This document shows, in pieces, positions 1 through 11,942 of a DNA stretch of 64,000 nucleotides (its first letter is position 1; each line of letters starts with the position of its first letter). The notes beneath the pieces are model-generated. The model did not search any database. It worked only from the letters and a program-made list of their open reading frames with translations, and was not told the DNA's origin. A program made the position numbers and the translations under genes. This DNA is from Deinococcus sp. Leaf326 (GTDB lineage: Bacteria > Deinococcota > Deinococci > Deinococcales > Deinococcaceae). The DNA is taken from contig NZ_LMOM01000021.1 of assembly GCF_001424185.1 (NCBI RefSeq), positions 355,031 through 419,030 of the forward strand. The letters are read 5' to 3'.

Positions 1-684
1 GCCTTCCGGGTGGTGCAGGTGCGGCACCACTCGGCGCTGCCACGTCTCGAAGGGCCACACGCTGACCGGCGTCGCGCTGGGCACGTCGCGCAGCAGGGCC
101 GCCATCAGGGTGTACAGCCGCCGCTGCGCCGCCTCGTCAAAAGCCCCAAGACTGGACAGGGGCCGCACCGTGATACCTGCTGCCCGCGTCCGCTCCTCGT
201 AGGCGGCAAAGCGGCCGAAGTCGACTGTGGTGAGGTCGAGGGTACTGGGCCACATGCGGTCGTGTTCGGCGTAAGCGTGCGCCTCGTACAGCCCCCGTTC
301 CCACCAGTCCTCATGCACGCGCGTGACCAGGGTGTGCGGGGTGTGGGCCCGCGCCTGGGCCTCGGCGAGTTCCAGCAGCGCCGCGCCCAGCGCCGGATCG
401 GCGGCGCGCACCGTCACCTCCAGCCAGCCGGGGTGGCCGTCCATGCGCGGTGTGCCCGTCTCGGCTAGTCCCACCAACGCGTCGCCCCGCAGCAATAGGG
501 TCGCCGCATGGACCTCGCCGGGCATCCGGCCCTGTGCCAGCCGGTCCAGGTCTTCGGCGGTCACCGGCTGTTCGGGATGACACACGCTCAAAAAGGCGGC
601 GAGGCGGCGGTGGTCGGCGGCCGTCACGGAGTGCAGGCGCAGGCCAATGGGCAGGGTAGGTGGGGGGATAGAAAAGGTCGCCAT
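1..684 (-). CDS. GNAT-type N-acetyltransferase, two-domain, partial at window edge
   Basis: The frame is open for 228 codons from the ATG at 682-684 to base 1, so the C-terminus lies outside the window. The protein looks like a tandem GNAT. The first domain (about residues 8-125) holds strand-helix segments such as LRLHSVTAADHRRL and the later LEVTVRAADPALGAALLELA. A second domain begins near residue 160 (AGITVRPLSSL). GNAT proteins move an acetyl group from acetyl-CoA to an amine; the substrate cannot be told. No classic R/Q-x-x-G-x-G/A loop is obvious, so activity is uncertain. It is transcribed away from the M3 peptidase gene, with 86 bp between the two starts. Confidence 0.75.
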   Translation of the reverse strand, partial: MATFSIPPPTLPIGLRLHSVTAADHRRLAAFLSVCHPEQPVTAEDLDRLAQGRMPGEVHAATLLLRGDALVGLAETGTPRMDGHPGWLEVTVRAADPALGAALLELAEAQARAHTPHTLVTRVHEDWWERGLYEAHAYAEHDRMWPSTLDLTTVDFGRFAAYEERTRAAGITVRPLSSLGAFDEAAQRRLYTLMAALLRDVPSATPVSVWPFETWQRRVVPHLHHPEG

Positions 685-756
685 GACGGAGCAGAGCACG
701 AATCGGAAGCGCGTCCATGCGCCATCCGGCCTAGGCGACTCCTGAGGGGATCGGCC

Positions 757-762
757 TATACT
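757..762 (+). promoter_or_regulatory. -10 element, leaderless start of M3 peptidase
   Basis: TATACT ends 8 nt before the ATG at 771. No Shine-Dalgarno is present, so transcription probably begins at or next to the start codon. Confidence 0.65.
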
Positions 763-770
763 CCTCAGCT

Positions 771-2828
<2,058 letters not shown>

Positions 2829-2853
2829 GGCAAGCGAGTCCTACCACCGGGGT

Positions 2854-2876
2854 GGGCTGAGGAGATGCTCCTTTCC

Positions 2877-2883
<7 letters not shown>
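2854..2883. terminator. Hairpin between convergent genes
   Basis: A perfect 10-bp stem (GGGCTGAGGA / TCCTCAGCCC) with a 10-nt loop sits between the M3 peptidase stop and the comM stop. Its right arm overlaps the comM stop codon. There is no T-tract on either side, so intrinsic termination is plausible but not certain. Confidence 0.45.
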
Positions 2884-4377
<1,494 letters not shown>

Positions 4378-4460
4378 CTAGGAAACCGCCTTCCGGACAG
4401 AAAAAATCACGCCTCCCACTCTAGGAGGCGCGCTGCACAGGGCTCTTACCGACCGGCGGT

Positions 4461-5447
4461 CTACTTCGCCAGGCTGCGAATGAGGCTCAGGTCCACGAAC
4501 TTGTTCAGGTCGGGCACGTCGCGCGCGAAGCCGGCTTCCTTGTTGAGCTGCGCGTACTCGCCCAGGGTCTTGAGATTGATGTCCCAGGTGATGCGGGTGC
4601 GGGCCAGTGCCTTGAACAGTTCGCCACTGTTGGGCCGCTTGCGCGTGAACAGTTCGATCTGGTCGGCGATCGCCTTCTGCGCGCCCGCATTGCTCCGGCC
4701 GATGTAGGCGATGGCCGCGAGGTGCCCGCGCAGCAGTCCGCGCACGGCTTCGGGGTTCTGCGCCGCGTATTTCGTGTTCACGGTCAGGACGGTGGTGGTG
4801 TAGTTGCCGCCCTCCCAGATGGCTTTTTCGTTGGCGACCAGGCGCGCGCCCTGCGTCTCCAGGACGGCGCCCCAGGGTTCCTGCACCAGGGCGGCGTCCA
4901 CCTGCTTGCTGGCGAAGGCGGCAGGCATGTTGGCCGGGTCGATAGGCACGACTGTCACGTTGCCGCCCTCATCGCTGGCCTTCAGGCCGTTTTCGTGCAG
5001 CAGGTGGCGCAGGCTGATGTCCTGCGTGCTGCCGCGTGTGGGCACGGCGACCTTCTTGCCCGCCAGTCCCTTGACGTTACGCACGCCGCTGTCCTTGCGG
5101 CCCACCAGCACGGCGCCCGCGTTCGCCGCGCCCGCGTACACCTGAATAGGCACGCCGCGCAGGAAGGCGTTCATGGCCGGCCCCGGTCCGACGTAGGCCG
5201 CGTCGATCGCCCCGGCGGCGAAGGCCTCGTTGACCTGCGAGCCGTTGGCGAATTCCTTGACCACCAGCTTGACGCCGCTCCCCAGTTCCTTCTGGATGAG
5301 GCCCCGGTTGACCGCGACCAGTCCGGCCGCGTGGGTCACGTTGGGAAAGATGCCCAGGCGCAGTTCCCGTACCTGCTGGGCCTGGGCCGGGCCGGCGGCG
5401 AGCGCCAGGGCGGCGAGGGGGAGGAGGGAGGCAGAAAGACGCTTCAT
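4461..5447 (-). CDS. SsuA/NMT1-like ABC substrate-binding protein (orphan)
   Basis: 328 residues with a Sec signal peptide ([23 protein letters not shown]). The body opens [21 protein letters not shown] and contains [21 protein letters not shown], the pattern of periplasmic binding proteins for sulfonates, nitrate or similar small anions or pyrimidine precursors. The ligand cannot be told. No ATPase or permease lies next to it, so it must use partners encoded elsewhere. The ATG at 5447 is preceded by TAGACT with a 7-nt gap, so the message is probably leaderless. An inverted repeat (AGTTGA-N9-TCAACT, 5468-5488) upstream of the -10 could be an operator. Confidence 0.85.
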   Translation of the reverse strand: MKRLSASLLPLAALALAAGPAQAQQVRELRLGIFPNVTHAAGLVAVNRGLIQKELGSGVKLVVKEFANGSQVNEAFAAGAIDAAYVGPGPAMNAFLRGVPIQVYAGAANAGAVLVGRKDSGVRNVKGLAGKKVAVPTRGSTQDISLRHLLHENGLKASDEGGNVTVVPIDPANMPAAFASKQVDAALVQEPWGAVLETQGARLVANEKAIWEGGNYTTTVLTVNTKYAAQNPEAVRGLLRGHLAAIAYIGRSNAGAQKAIADQIELFTRKRPNSGELFKALARTRITWDINLKTLGEYAQLNKEAGFARDVPDLNKFVDLSLIRSLAK

Positions 5448-5454
5448 TCCAGGC

Positions 5455-5460
5455 AGTCTA
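5455..5460 (-). promoter_or_regulatory. -10 element of SsuA-like gene
   Basis: TAGACT on the minus strand ends 7 nt before the ATG at 5447. Confidence 0.6.
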
Positions 5461-5467
5461 ACAGAGA

Positions 5468-5488
5468 AGTTGATGATTTAGGTCAACT
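5468..5488. promoter_or_regulatory. Inverted repeat upstream of SsuA-like gene
   Basis: AGTTGA-N9-TCAACT lies 8-28 bp upstream of the -10 box, in the -35 region, a usual place for a regulator site. The regulator is unknown. Confidence 0.4.
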
Positions 5489-5742
5489 ATCGTATGTACG
5501 AATCCGGCGGAATAGGTGATCAAAACGTTTGGAAGGAGCCTGCAACTCGGGAGTTGCATCTTTTCGTGATGGGTTTCAGCACCCCCACGCGTTACCCGGC
5601 ATCACTGTGTTGGGAGCACTCGACGTCAACGAGGTGATCTCCAGTATTTTGACCTGCCATATCTCCGAATCTCCGACAGAGCTCAGGGCACTTTGTTCGC
5701 GCGCCTCACTTGGGAGTGGGCCTGTCCGTCTCATCTGTCCAC
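5489..5742. other. Intergenic region without recognised gene
   Basis: No convincing coding frame. It holds one perfect palindrome, TGCAACTC-GG-GAGTTGCA (5541-5558). The base composition is more AT-rich than the flanking genes. Confidence 0.5.
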
Positions 5743-6123
5743 TCAGCGCATCTGGTCGCGCACGGCCGCCAAAGTCTCCTCGAACTCGTCGAGAAAATCG
5801 TCTTCGAGCTGTTCGTCGCGGATCAGCTCATCCTGCAGCGTCGTGGTCTGCTCGCGGGCCCAGCGCACGCGGGCCTGACGCGCGCCGCTCACGTTCCCCT
5901 TGCCAGCGATAAAGCGTGCGGCGTGGCGCACGGCCAGCTGCGGGTCGTCGGTGGGAGCCACCACGCTGAGGTTGCGCAGGCCACCCCGGTCGTTGACGAG
6001 CGAACAGATCACCTCGACGCGCTGGCCCCGGCGGGCCAGGAACACCTGATCCACCCGCCACATGCTCGTGGCGCGGATGGGCTCGTGAGACAGAGCACTC
6101 TGACCTCGGCGGCGGGAGGCCAT
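5743..6123 (-). CDS. Hypothetical protein, 126 aa, coupled to butyrate kinase
   Basis: Not recognised. The N-terminus is basic (MASRRRGQSALSHEPIRA), the middle could form beta strands (VDQVFLARRGQRVEVICSLV), and the last 35 residues are strongly acidic and helical (LQDELIRDEQLEDDFLDEFEE). Its ATG begins one base after the stop codon of butyrate kinase, so it is probably translated from the same message. No membrane segment or signal is visible. A real gene is supported by the tight spacing and good codon use. Confidence 0.6.
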   Translation of the reverse strand: MASRRRGQSALSHEPIRATSMWRVDQVFLARRGQRVEVICSLVNDRGGLRNLSVVAPTDDPQLAVRHAARFIAGKGNVSGARQARVRWAREQTTTLQDELIRDEQLEDDFLDEFEETLAAVRDQMR

Positions 6124-6124
6124 C

Positions 6125-7261
6125 TCAGCGCACCCCGGCCGGTTGAGGAAACGTCGGGGCTGGTGGAAGCACAGTCACGCCCGAAGGTGACCACTCGCGC
6201 AGGCCCTCCAGGCCGAACAGGACCCGGCCGGCCCCCTCGGCCAGCGCTTCGAGCTCCAGCTCGCCGGGAACCACGATTACGGGCGCCGTCCAGGCGAGCC
6301 GGCGTTCGATCCGGTCGACCAAGCTGTCCCAACGGGCGATGCCGCCGGTCAGAGCTACGGCGTCCGGACGACCCGGCAGCGCGCCGCACTGCTCGCCGAC
6401 CGCCTTACATACCTGATGGACGAACGCGGCGGTGGCGGCCTGCACCGCCGGGTCGTCCATCTCGCGGGCCTCGAGTTCGCGCAGGTCGGCGCTGCCGGTC
6501 AGGGCCTGAAACCCGCCCCCCAGGGTCAGCAGCCGCAGCAGTTCCTCATCGCCGTAGTCTGCGCGCAGCCGCAGTACCGCGCCCGCACTCAGCGGCCCGC
6601 TCTGCCGAGCGCCCAGCGGTCCGCCGCCCGCGCCGCTGCCGGTGGTGTCTATTGCCCGTCCCTGGTCGAAGGCTGTAACGCTGGTGGTCGCGCCGAGGTG
6701 GGCCACGACCACACGCGCGTCGGCAAATTTCTTGCCGGTTTCATAGGCCGCGCGCCGGGCGACCGCGCGGGCATTGAGGGCGTGGAATTGCGCGGTGCGC
6801 CGCAGCCCCGCCACACCGGTCAGTTGCGCCTGAGGCAGCAACTCGTCCACGCTCTGCGGGTCCACGATGAAGCCGGGAACCCCCCACGCCTGGGCGAGCC
6901 GCAGCGCCAGCGGCCCACCCAGGTTGGCGGGCAGGTCCTGGCGGCCACAGTTCAGGGCTCGCTCGGCCAGTTCGGGGGTCAGTCGGTAGGTGCCGGCCGG
7001 TACGCGGCCGATCTCGCCGCCGCGTCCCACGACCACGTCGGGCCGGGGCCACGCACGGGTCAGCTCCAGCAGGCGCGCGGCGAGGTCGTCCAGAGCTGGG
7101 CCGCTCACCCCGCCGGGGGTAGGGGGCTCGCTCAGGGGCAGCTCGGCACGGGTCAGCGTCACCTGAAGCTGACCCGGCAGGGCCGGATTCAGGCTCGGTT
7201 CGATGGTCGCGCATGCCAGCTTGACGCCGCCGCTTCCGGGATTGACCACATGCGCGATCAT
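6125..7261 (-). CDS. buk: Butyrate kinase family protein
   Basis: 378 residues of the acetate/butyrate kinase fold, which interconverts acyl-phosphate plus ADP and the acid plus ATP. The first phosphate loop is VVNPGSGGVKLA. The segment RTAQFHALNARAVARRAAYETGKKF, followed by VVAHLGATTSVTAFDQGRAIDTT, matches the butyrate kinase pattern (usually VAHLGGG). A third motif AVALTGGIARWD lies near the C-terminus. The ATG at 7261 is chosen because MIAHVVNPG is the normal family start and TATGCT lies 9 nt upstream; a GTG two codons earlier is possible. No phosphotransbutyrylase gene is nearby, so the acyl-phosphate source is unclear. Confidence 0.85.
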   Translation of the reverse strand: MIAHVVNPGSGGVKLACATIEPSLNPALPGQLQVTLTRAELPLSEPPTPGGVSGPALDDLAARLLELTRAWPRPDVVVGRGGEIGRVPAGTYRLTPELAERALNCGRQDLPANLGGPLALRLAQAWGVPGFIVDPQSVDELLPQAQLTGVAGLRRTAQFHALNARAVARRAAYETGKKFADARVVVAHLGATTSVTAFDQGRAIDTTGSGAGGGPLGARQSGPLSAGAVLRLRADYGDEELLRLLTLGGGFQALTGSADLRELEAREMDDPAVQAATAAFVHQVCKAVGEQCGALPGRPDAVALTGGIARWDSLVDRIERRLAWTAPVIVVPGELELEALAEGAGRVLFGLEGLREWSPSGVTVLPPAPTFPQPAGVR

Positions 7262-7270
7262 AAACACCCC

Positions 7271-7276
7271 AGCATA
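7271..7276 (-). promoter_or_regulatory. Extended -10 element of butyrate kinase gene
   Basis: TGATATGCT (TGn extended -10) lies 9 nt before the ATG at 7261. No ribosome site is seen. Confidence 0.55.
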
Positions 7277-7311
7277 TCACCTGATGCCAACCCTGCACGC
7301 TGTGTGCGGGG

Positions 7312-7358
7312 GAGGAACAAAGAAAGGGGGCCAGGGCGCCGCGTGCACCCTGGCCCCC
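7312..7358 (-). terminator. Intrinsic terminator of hpf
   Basis: A perfect 11-bp stem (GGGGGCCAGGG / CCCTGGCCCCC, arms 7326-7336 and 7348-7358) with an 11-nt loop. On the minus strand it is followed by TTTCTTTGTT. It lies just past the hpf stop codon. Confidence 0.9.
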
Positions 7359-7374
7359 TCTTAGGGGTCTGCTC

Positions 7375-7938
7375 TCAGCTCGGTTCGATCAGGCCGTAGT
7401 GGCCGTCACGGCGGCGGTAGACCACGCCCGTCAGGCCCGAGACCATATTCTTGAAGACGTAGAAGTCGTGATCGAGCGCTTCCATCTGGGCAGCGGCGTC
7501 CTCGGGGGACATGGGCCGCAGCTCGAAGCGCTTCTGGCGCACGATCTCAGGCTCGAATTCGCTCACGTCGTCGAGGCCCGCGGCCACGGCGGCCTCGGCC
7601 GGGCCGGGTTCGGGCTCGGGGAGGGTCTCCTGACGCTGCTTCATGTAGCGGGTCTTGAATTTGCGGAGCTGACGCTCGAGCACGTCGCTGGCCTTGTCGA
7701 TGGCCGCGTACATGTCGGCGTGGTGTTCCTCGGCGCGGATGATGCCGCTGGGGACGTTGAGCTGCACCTCGACGCGGTTGCGCCGCCCCGAGTCGCGCAC
7801 GTCGCGCACCGTCAGGGTGACGCGGGCGTCGGTGATCTGGTCGCTGTAGCGGTCGAGGCGCGTGAGCTTCTCCTCGACGTAGTCGCGCATGGCGTCGGTG
7901 ACGTCGACGTTTCGGCCAGCCAGCTTGTAGATGTGCAT
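7375..7938 (-). CDS. hpf: Ribosome hibernation promoting factor, long form
   Basis: 187 residues. The N-terminal HPF/RaiA domain (about 1-110) starts MHIYKLAGRNVDVTDAMRDY. After an acidic linker comes the C-terminal dimerisation domain (about 130-187, EIVRQKRFELRPMSPEDAAA ... ENVYRR-like VVYRRRDGHYGLIEP). The long form pairs 70S ribosomes into inactive 100S dimers in stationary phase or stress. The start is fixed by AGGAGG 9 nt before the ATG at 7938, so this gene, unlike many neighbours, has a leader. A weak promoter (TAGAGT at 8021-8026, minus strand) would give a leader of about 80 nt. Single gene with its own terminator. Confidence 0.93.
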   Translation of the reverse strand: MHIYKLAGRNVDVTDAMRDYVEEKLTRLDRYSDQITDARVTLTVRDVRDSGRRNRVEVQLNVPSGIIRAEEHHADMYAAIDKASDVLERQLRKFKTRYMKQRQETLPEPEPGPAEAAVAAGLDDVSEFEPEIVRQKRFELRPMSPEDAAAQMEALDHDFYVFKNMVSGLTGVVYRRRDGHYGLIEPS

Positions 7939-8207
7939 CCGGAATAACCTCCTGTCCCCGGCAAAGCCGCAGGGGCGTGACTCGCGGCCCGCGCCGCCTG
8001 CTGTGCCTCGCCGGGAGACCACTCTACCCTCCGGGTCAGCTTGGCGTCAGCCCGGAGCTTCACAGCGCTCGCTCATCCGGAGCGCTATTGTGAGAAGTGC
8101 AGGACACAGCTCCGGCCCCGCGGGCTGTGTGGGCTTCCCCCGTCAGGTGCCCTGGATGTCTCAAGCCTTTCTTAGACGCCTGTCAACTGTGCGTAAGAGA
8201 GGAGCTC

Positions 8208-8213
8208 TACACT
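8208..8213 (+). promoter_or_regulatory. -10 element of TetR gene, leaderless GTG start
   Basis: TACACT ends 7 nt before the GTG at 8221. Confidence 0.6.
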
Positions 8214-8220
8214 GTGGGGC

Positions 8221-8883
8221 GTGAAAGTGGACCGTGAGGAACAGACCGAGGCCCGGCGCGAGCGCATCGCCCGCGCGGCCTTCGAGCTGTTCGCGCGCAG
8301 TGGCCTAGACCAGACAAGTGCTCAGGACATCGCCCGCGCGGCCTTCGTCAGCCGGACCAACCTCTACCGGTATTTTCCGAGCAAGACCCACATGCTGCTC
8401 GCGCATTTCGAGCGTGCCGTCTCCGAGACCCGCAGCGAGGCCCTGAGCCGCCTGAGCAGCGGCACCGCGCCGCAGGCCGTGTGGCAACACGTCACGGCGC
8501 GCATGGCCGACCTGGGGGTGCGGTACGGGCATCTGGTGGGCGCGGTTGGGCAGGCGGTCCTGGGCGCGCGGCCGGGGCCGGGTCCCGACGCCCATACGCA
8601 GAACACGGCCTCGCTGGGGCAGGAAGTGCGCACGGCCCTGACGCTCGTGGCCCTGGTCGAGCCGGTCCTGCACGCCATGCGCCTCCAGGGCCATCTGCGC
8701 ACCGACGCCAATACGCACCTGCTGGCCGCGCTACTCGTGGACGCCTGCCTGCTGGCGCTGCTCCACGGTGGGCACCGTGACCAGCGGGAGGTGCTGCGCG
8801 ACTGGCAGGACCGGTTCTCGCTGCTGATGCACGGCGCCCTGGCTCCCGGCGTCACCCTGAACAGAGAGGCGGCCCGCGATTGA
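8221..8883 (+). CDS. TetR/AcrR family transcriptional regulator
   Basis: 220 residues. The N-terminal helix-turn-helix is clear (about residues 12-58: [20 protein letters not shown], then [19 protein letters not shown]), typical of TetR repressors that bind as dimers. The C-terminal ligand domain is divergent, so the effector is unknown. The GTG at 8221 is chosen because TACACT lies 7 nt upstream. A glycosyltransferase gene follows 25 bp downstream and is probably in the same message. It could repress its own operon, but no palindromic operator was identified. Confidence 0.88.
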   Translation: MKVDREEQTEARRERIARAAFELFARSGLDQTSAQDIARAAFVSRTNLYRYFPSKTHMLLAHFERAVSETRSEALSRLSSGTAPQAVWQHVTARMADLGVRYGHLVGAVGQAVLGARPGPGPDAHTQNTASLGQEVRTALTLVALVEPVLHAMRLQGHLRTDANTHLLAALLVDACLLALLHGGHRDQREVLRDWQDRFSLLMHGALAPGVTLNREAARD

Positions 8884-8908
8884 CGCCCGGCTGCCCCGCG
8901 CCGACCGC

Positions 8909-9550
8909 GTGAGCGGCTTGACCCGCAGCGTCGCGGTGGTCATTCCCGCCTACAACGAGGCCCAGACGGTGGCCGGCGTGGTGCGGGTCGGCCTGAGTCT
9001 GACGCCGGAGGTCGTGGTCGCCTCGGACGGCAGCGCCGACGACACGGCCGAGGTGGCGCGCGGGGCCGGCGCGCAGGTCATCGAGCTCACCCGCAACGTG
9101 GGCAAAGGTCCGGCGCTGTACGCGGCCCTGGAAGCGGCGCGTGCCGAGTACGTGGTCATGCTCGATGCCGATCTCACCGGCCTAACCACCGGGCACCTGC
9201 ACACGCTGCTGGGGCCGGTGCTCTCGGGTGACCTCGACATGAGCATCGGAGTGTTTGAGGGCGGGGGCTTCGTCACTGACTGGGGGAACAAGCTCACGCC
9301 GCATCTCAGCGGGCAGCGGGCGTGCCGCCGCGACTGGTTGCTGGCCGTGCCGCACCTTGCCGAGGAACGTTGGCCCGAACCCGCCATCACTGCTCACCTC
9401 AAAGAAACTGGCGCGCGCTGGGACTACGTGGAACTGCCGCAGGTCGCGCAGGTCGTCAAGGAAAAGAAACGCGGCTTCTGGCAGGGTGCGACCGCCCGGA
9501 CCCGGATGTACGCCGACCTCCTGACTTACCGCGTCCGCAAGAAACGCTGA
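8909..9550 (+). CDS. Family 2 glycosyltransferase
   Basis: 213 residues of GT-A fold. The sequence shows [16 protein letters not shown] at the N-terminus, [13 protein letters not shown], and the metal-binding DxD region MLDADLTG near residue 90. These enzymes transfer a sugar from a nucleotide-sugar donor. A late region ([15 protein letters not shown] ... [20 protein letters not shown]) resembles dolichol-phosphate-sugar synthase-like bacterial members, but no membrane helix is present. The GTG at 8909 follows the TetR stop by 25 bp; no good ribosome site is seen. Acceptor unknown; cell envelope or glycolipid synthesis is likely. Confidence 0.85.
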   Translation: MSGLTRSVAVVIPAYNEAQTVAGVVRVGLSLTPEVVVASDGSADDTAEVARGAGAQVIELTRNVGKGPALYAALEAARAEYVVMLDADLTGLTTGHLHTLLGPVLSGDLDMSIGVFEGGGFVTDWGNKLTPHLSGQRACRRDWLLAVPHLAEERWPEPAITAHLKETGARWDYVELPQVAQVVKEKKRGFWQGATARTRMYADLLTYRVRKKR

Positions 9551-9581
9551 CCTCTGCGGGGCCGCCGCTCTGTATATGGAC

Positions 9582-10124
9582 TCATTTACGCGCGGTCAGG
9601 TCGGTCGTGCGGCCGTCGGCTGTCCGGTAGCGCACCACACCGACCCCCGGCACGAAGAAGGAGTCATGTGCCGGGCCGGTTCCCTCCTGCGTCCGGAGAA
9701 CCAGGGCATTGAAGGTACCGGCCGGCGTGGCGACTCCCTGGACGCCCGTGACCTGGACCGTTCGGCCCCCGCTGCGCCAGCTCTGCCCCGGCCGCAGCGG
9801 ACCGGCGGGGTAGACGAGCAGGGGAGAGGCGTACCAACGCAGCTCCTGACCCGTATGCAGCCCGCGTAGCCACACGCTGCCGTCGGCGCGGTATTCCAGC
9901 AGGTCCTGGCTGACGAGGACCCGGCCCAGCACGTGGCTCAGCGGCACCACGCCCACGCCCCGGTAGGTGACTGGGGCCCCCATGACCTGCCGCTCGCCGT
10001 TGCTGTAGGTCCACGCCGTTCCGGCCGCCTGTGGGTAGTACCCGGCGGGGGCCGCCGCGCCGGCCGCTCCCAGCAGGGCGCACAGCAGAACGGCAGAAAG
10101 GGAGCGCGTCAGCAGAGACAGCAT
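9582..10124 (-). CDS. Secreted protein of unknown function
   Basis: 180 residues with a signal peptide (MLSLLTRSLSAVLLCALLGAAGAAA, likely cleavage after about residue 25). The mature part is beta-rich, with repeated aromatic-glycine segments (YYPQAAGTAWTYSNG, RPGQSWRSGGRTVQVTGVQG, FFVPGVGVVRYRTADG). This resembles small secreted proteins that bracket a GTFNALVL-type core, but no family can be assigned firmly. The ATG at 10124 is favoured over the one at 10136 because TATGCT ends 7 nt before it. Single gene, converging with the glycosyltransferase gene. Confidence 0.65.
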   Translation of the reverse strand: MLSLLTRSLSAVLLCALLGAAGAAAPAGYYPQAAGTAWTYSNGERQVMGAPVTYRGVGVVPLSHVLGRVLVSQDLLEYRADGSVWLRGLHTGQELRWYASPLLVYPAGPLRPGQSWRSGGRTVQVTGVQGVATPAGTFNALVLRTQEGTGPAHDSFFVPGVGVVRYRTADGRTTDLTARK

Positions 10125-10131
10125 TGGCCGT

Positions 10132-10137
10132 AGCATA
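10132..10137 (-). promoter_or_regulatory. -10 element of secreted-protein gene
   Basis: TATGCT on the minus strand ends 7 nt before the ATG at 10124 and covers the alternative upstream ATG, which argues against that one. Confidence 0.6.
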
Positions 10138-10240
10138 GGCAGGGGCGACTCACGGCACTCTGACGGTGCGGCCACCGTTCCGGAGGACCGGGCCGCCCAG
10201 CCCTGGCTCTGGAAAGCCTCGGCCCGCCACCCTCCGGGAC

Positions 10241-11035
10241 TCAGTCTTCCTGATCGGTGCCAAGTTCGGCGCTGCGCTTGGTGGCGGCCACCACGGTACG
10301 CATCAGGGCGCCGCGCACCCCGGCCGTTTCCAGCACTTCCAGTCCGGCGATGGTGGTGCCGCCGGGGCTGGAGACCTCGTCCTTGAGCATGCCGGGGTGA
10401 GCGCGGCGCTGCAGCAGTTCGCCGCTGGCGACGAGCACCTTGGCGGCCAGTTCGTTCGCCAGCGGGCGCGGTAGGCCCATGCGCACGCCGCCGTCGGCGA
10501 GGCCCTCGGCCAGCACCGCGGCGTACCCCGGTCCCGAGGCGCTCATGCCTGTAAAGGCGTTGAACAGGTTCTCGGGCAGGTCGTACACGTCGCCCACCGC
10601 CCCGAACAGTTCGTGCGCGAAGGCGAGGTCGCCGGCCTCCTGCGCCTCGCGCGGCCCGGTGATGGCGGTCTGCGAGCGGCCGATGGTCGCGGCGAGGTTG
10701 GGCATCACGCGCACCACACGCCGGGTTCCCAGGCGCCGGACCAGGGTATTCACGCTGACTCCGGCCATCGTGCTCACGTAGCCGGTGTTCTCCTGCGCGA
10801 GCCACTCGGTCACCTCGGGAAAGACGCGCGGCTGGAGGCTGACGAGGACCCGCTGCGCCGAGCCGAGGTCGCTGGCCTGGATCATGCGGGTGCCCGTGCG
10901 CGCGGCGAGGTCCTGCACGCGCGCCGTGTTCGCGTCGAGCAGCCCGATGTCGCCCGGGGCGATCACGCCGCGCGCCGTGACCCCCTCCAGCAGGGCGAGA
11001 CCGAGCTTACCGACGCCGACGATGGCCAGTTTCAT
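10241..11035 (-). CDS. proC: Pyrroline-5-carboxylate reductase
   Basis: 264 residues. It reduces 1-pyrroline-5-carboxylate to proline with NAD(P)H, the last step of proline synthesis. The N-terminal Rossmann motif is [19 protein letters not shown]. The C-terminal signature [14 protein letters not shown] matches ProC, and the [15 protein letters not shown] segment is typical. Length is normal for the family. It starts 88 bp from prmA on the other strand, and both genes have leaderless-type -10 boxes. No other proline gene is near. Confidence 0.95.
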   Translation of the reverse strand: MKLAIVGVGKLGLALLEGVTARGVIAPGDIGLLDANTARVQDLAARTGTRMIQASDLGSAQRVLVSLQPRVFPEVTEWLAQENTGYVSTMAGVSVNTLVRRLGTRRVVRVMPNLAATIGRSQTAITGPREAQEAGDLAFAHELFGAVGDVYDLPENLFNAFTGMSASGPGYAAVLAEGLADGGVRMGLPRPLANELAAKVLVASGELLQRRAHPGMLKDEVSSPGGTTIAGLEVLETAGVRGALMRTVVAATKRSAELGTDQED

Positions 11036-11042
11036 GCCCGGC

Positions 11043-11048
11043 AGTATA
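11043..11048 (-). promoter_or_regulatory. -10 element of proC
   Basis: TATACT on the minus strand ends 7 nt before the proC ATG. Confidence 0.65.
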
Positions 11049-11108
11049 GGGACGGGGGCGGCGGCGACCGGCGCGGCCTGTCTGCGCCGCCGAGGGTCTC
11101 ATCCGTAC

Positions 11109-11114
11109 TACACT
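11109..11114 (+). promoter_or_regulatory. -10 element of prmA
   Basis: TACACT ends 9 nt before the prmA ATG at 11124. It lies about 60 bp from the opposing proC -10. Confidence 0.55.
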
Positions 11115-11123
11115 GCGCCCGAT

Positions 11124-11933
11124 ATGCTGGTCTACCGCCTGCCGGGCACGTTCGACACGAGAGAAGAGCACCTCGACCTGTTGTGGGAGGCCGGCGCGAC
11201 CGGTCTGGAGGAACGCGCCGGGCACATCCGCGCGTATTTCGGGGGCCGCACGGCGCTGCCCCCCGAGATCGCCGACGGCGACTGGACCGAGGAGGCCGAG
11301 CAGGACTGGCAGGCCGAGTTCCGCCGGACCCTGCGCCCGGTGCGCGCCGGTCGCCTGACCATCGTGGCGCCGTGGCATGCGGGCGAGGCCGAGGAGGGCA
11401 CCCGCCCGCTGGTCATTGAGCCGGGCATGGCCTTCGGGACCGGGCACCACGCGACTACCCGCATGGCGACCGAGGCGCTGGGCGAGCTGGACCTCGCGGG
11501 CGTGCGGGTACTCGACGTGGGTACCGGCAGCGGCGTGCTGGCGATCGCGGCGGCGCTGCTGGGCGCCGAGTTCGCGCTGGGGGTGGACATCGATCCCATC
11601 ACCATTCCCATCGCGCGTGAGAACGCCGAGATCAACGGGGTGGCCCCGGCACAGGCCCGCTTCGAGGAAGGCACTCTGGGTCTGGGCGACCTGTCCGAGC
11701 TCGAAGACGCCCCCTTCGGCGTCGTGGTCGCCAACCTGTACGCCGAGTTGCACGACCTGTTGGCCGGCGAATACGCCGCGCACCTCGTCCCCGGCGGCCC
11801 CCTGGTCCTGACGGGCATCCTGACCGGCAAGCTAGACCTGGTCCGGGCGGCGCTGGACCGCGAGGGCTTTACCGGTGTGACGGTGCGGGAGGACGGCGAC
11901 TGGGCGCTCGTCACGGCCCGGCGCGGCGAGTAG
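11124..11933 (+). CDS. prmA: Ribosomal protein L11 methyltransferase
   Basis: 269 residues. It trimethylates ribosomal protein L11 using S-adenosylmethionine. The N-terminal substrate-binding part ([20 protein letters not shown]) is followed by [20 protein letters not shown] and the SAM motif [20 protein letters not shown] (about residues 130-150), then [13 protein letters not shown], all typical of PrmA. The start at 11124 is set by the family N-terminus and the -10 box. rsmE follows 9 bp downstream, so the two translation-related methyltransferases form an operon. Confidence 0.93.
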   Translation: MLVYRLPGTFDTREEHLDLLWEAGATGLEERAGHIRAYFGGRTALPPEIADGDWTEEAEQDWQAEFRRTLRPVRAGRLTIVAPWHAGEAEEGTRPLVIEPGMAFGTGHHATTRMATEALGELDLAGVRVLDVGTGSGVLAIAAALLGAEFALGVDIDPITIPIARENAEINGVAPAQARFEEGTLGLGDLSELEDAPFGVVVANLYAELHDLLAGEYAAHLVPGGPLVLTGILTGKLDLVRAALDREGFTGVTVREDGDWALVTARRGE

Positions 11934-11942
11934 GGCGGCGCA

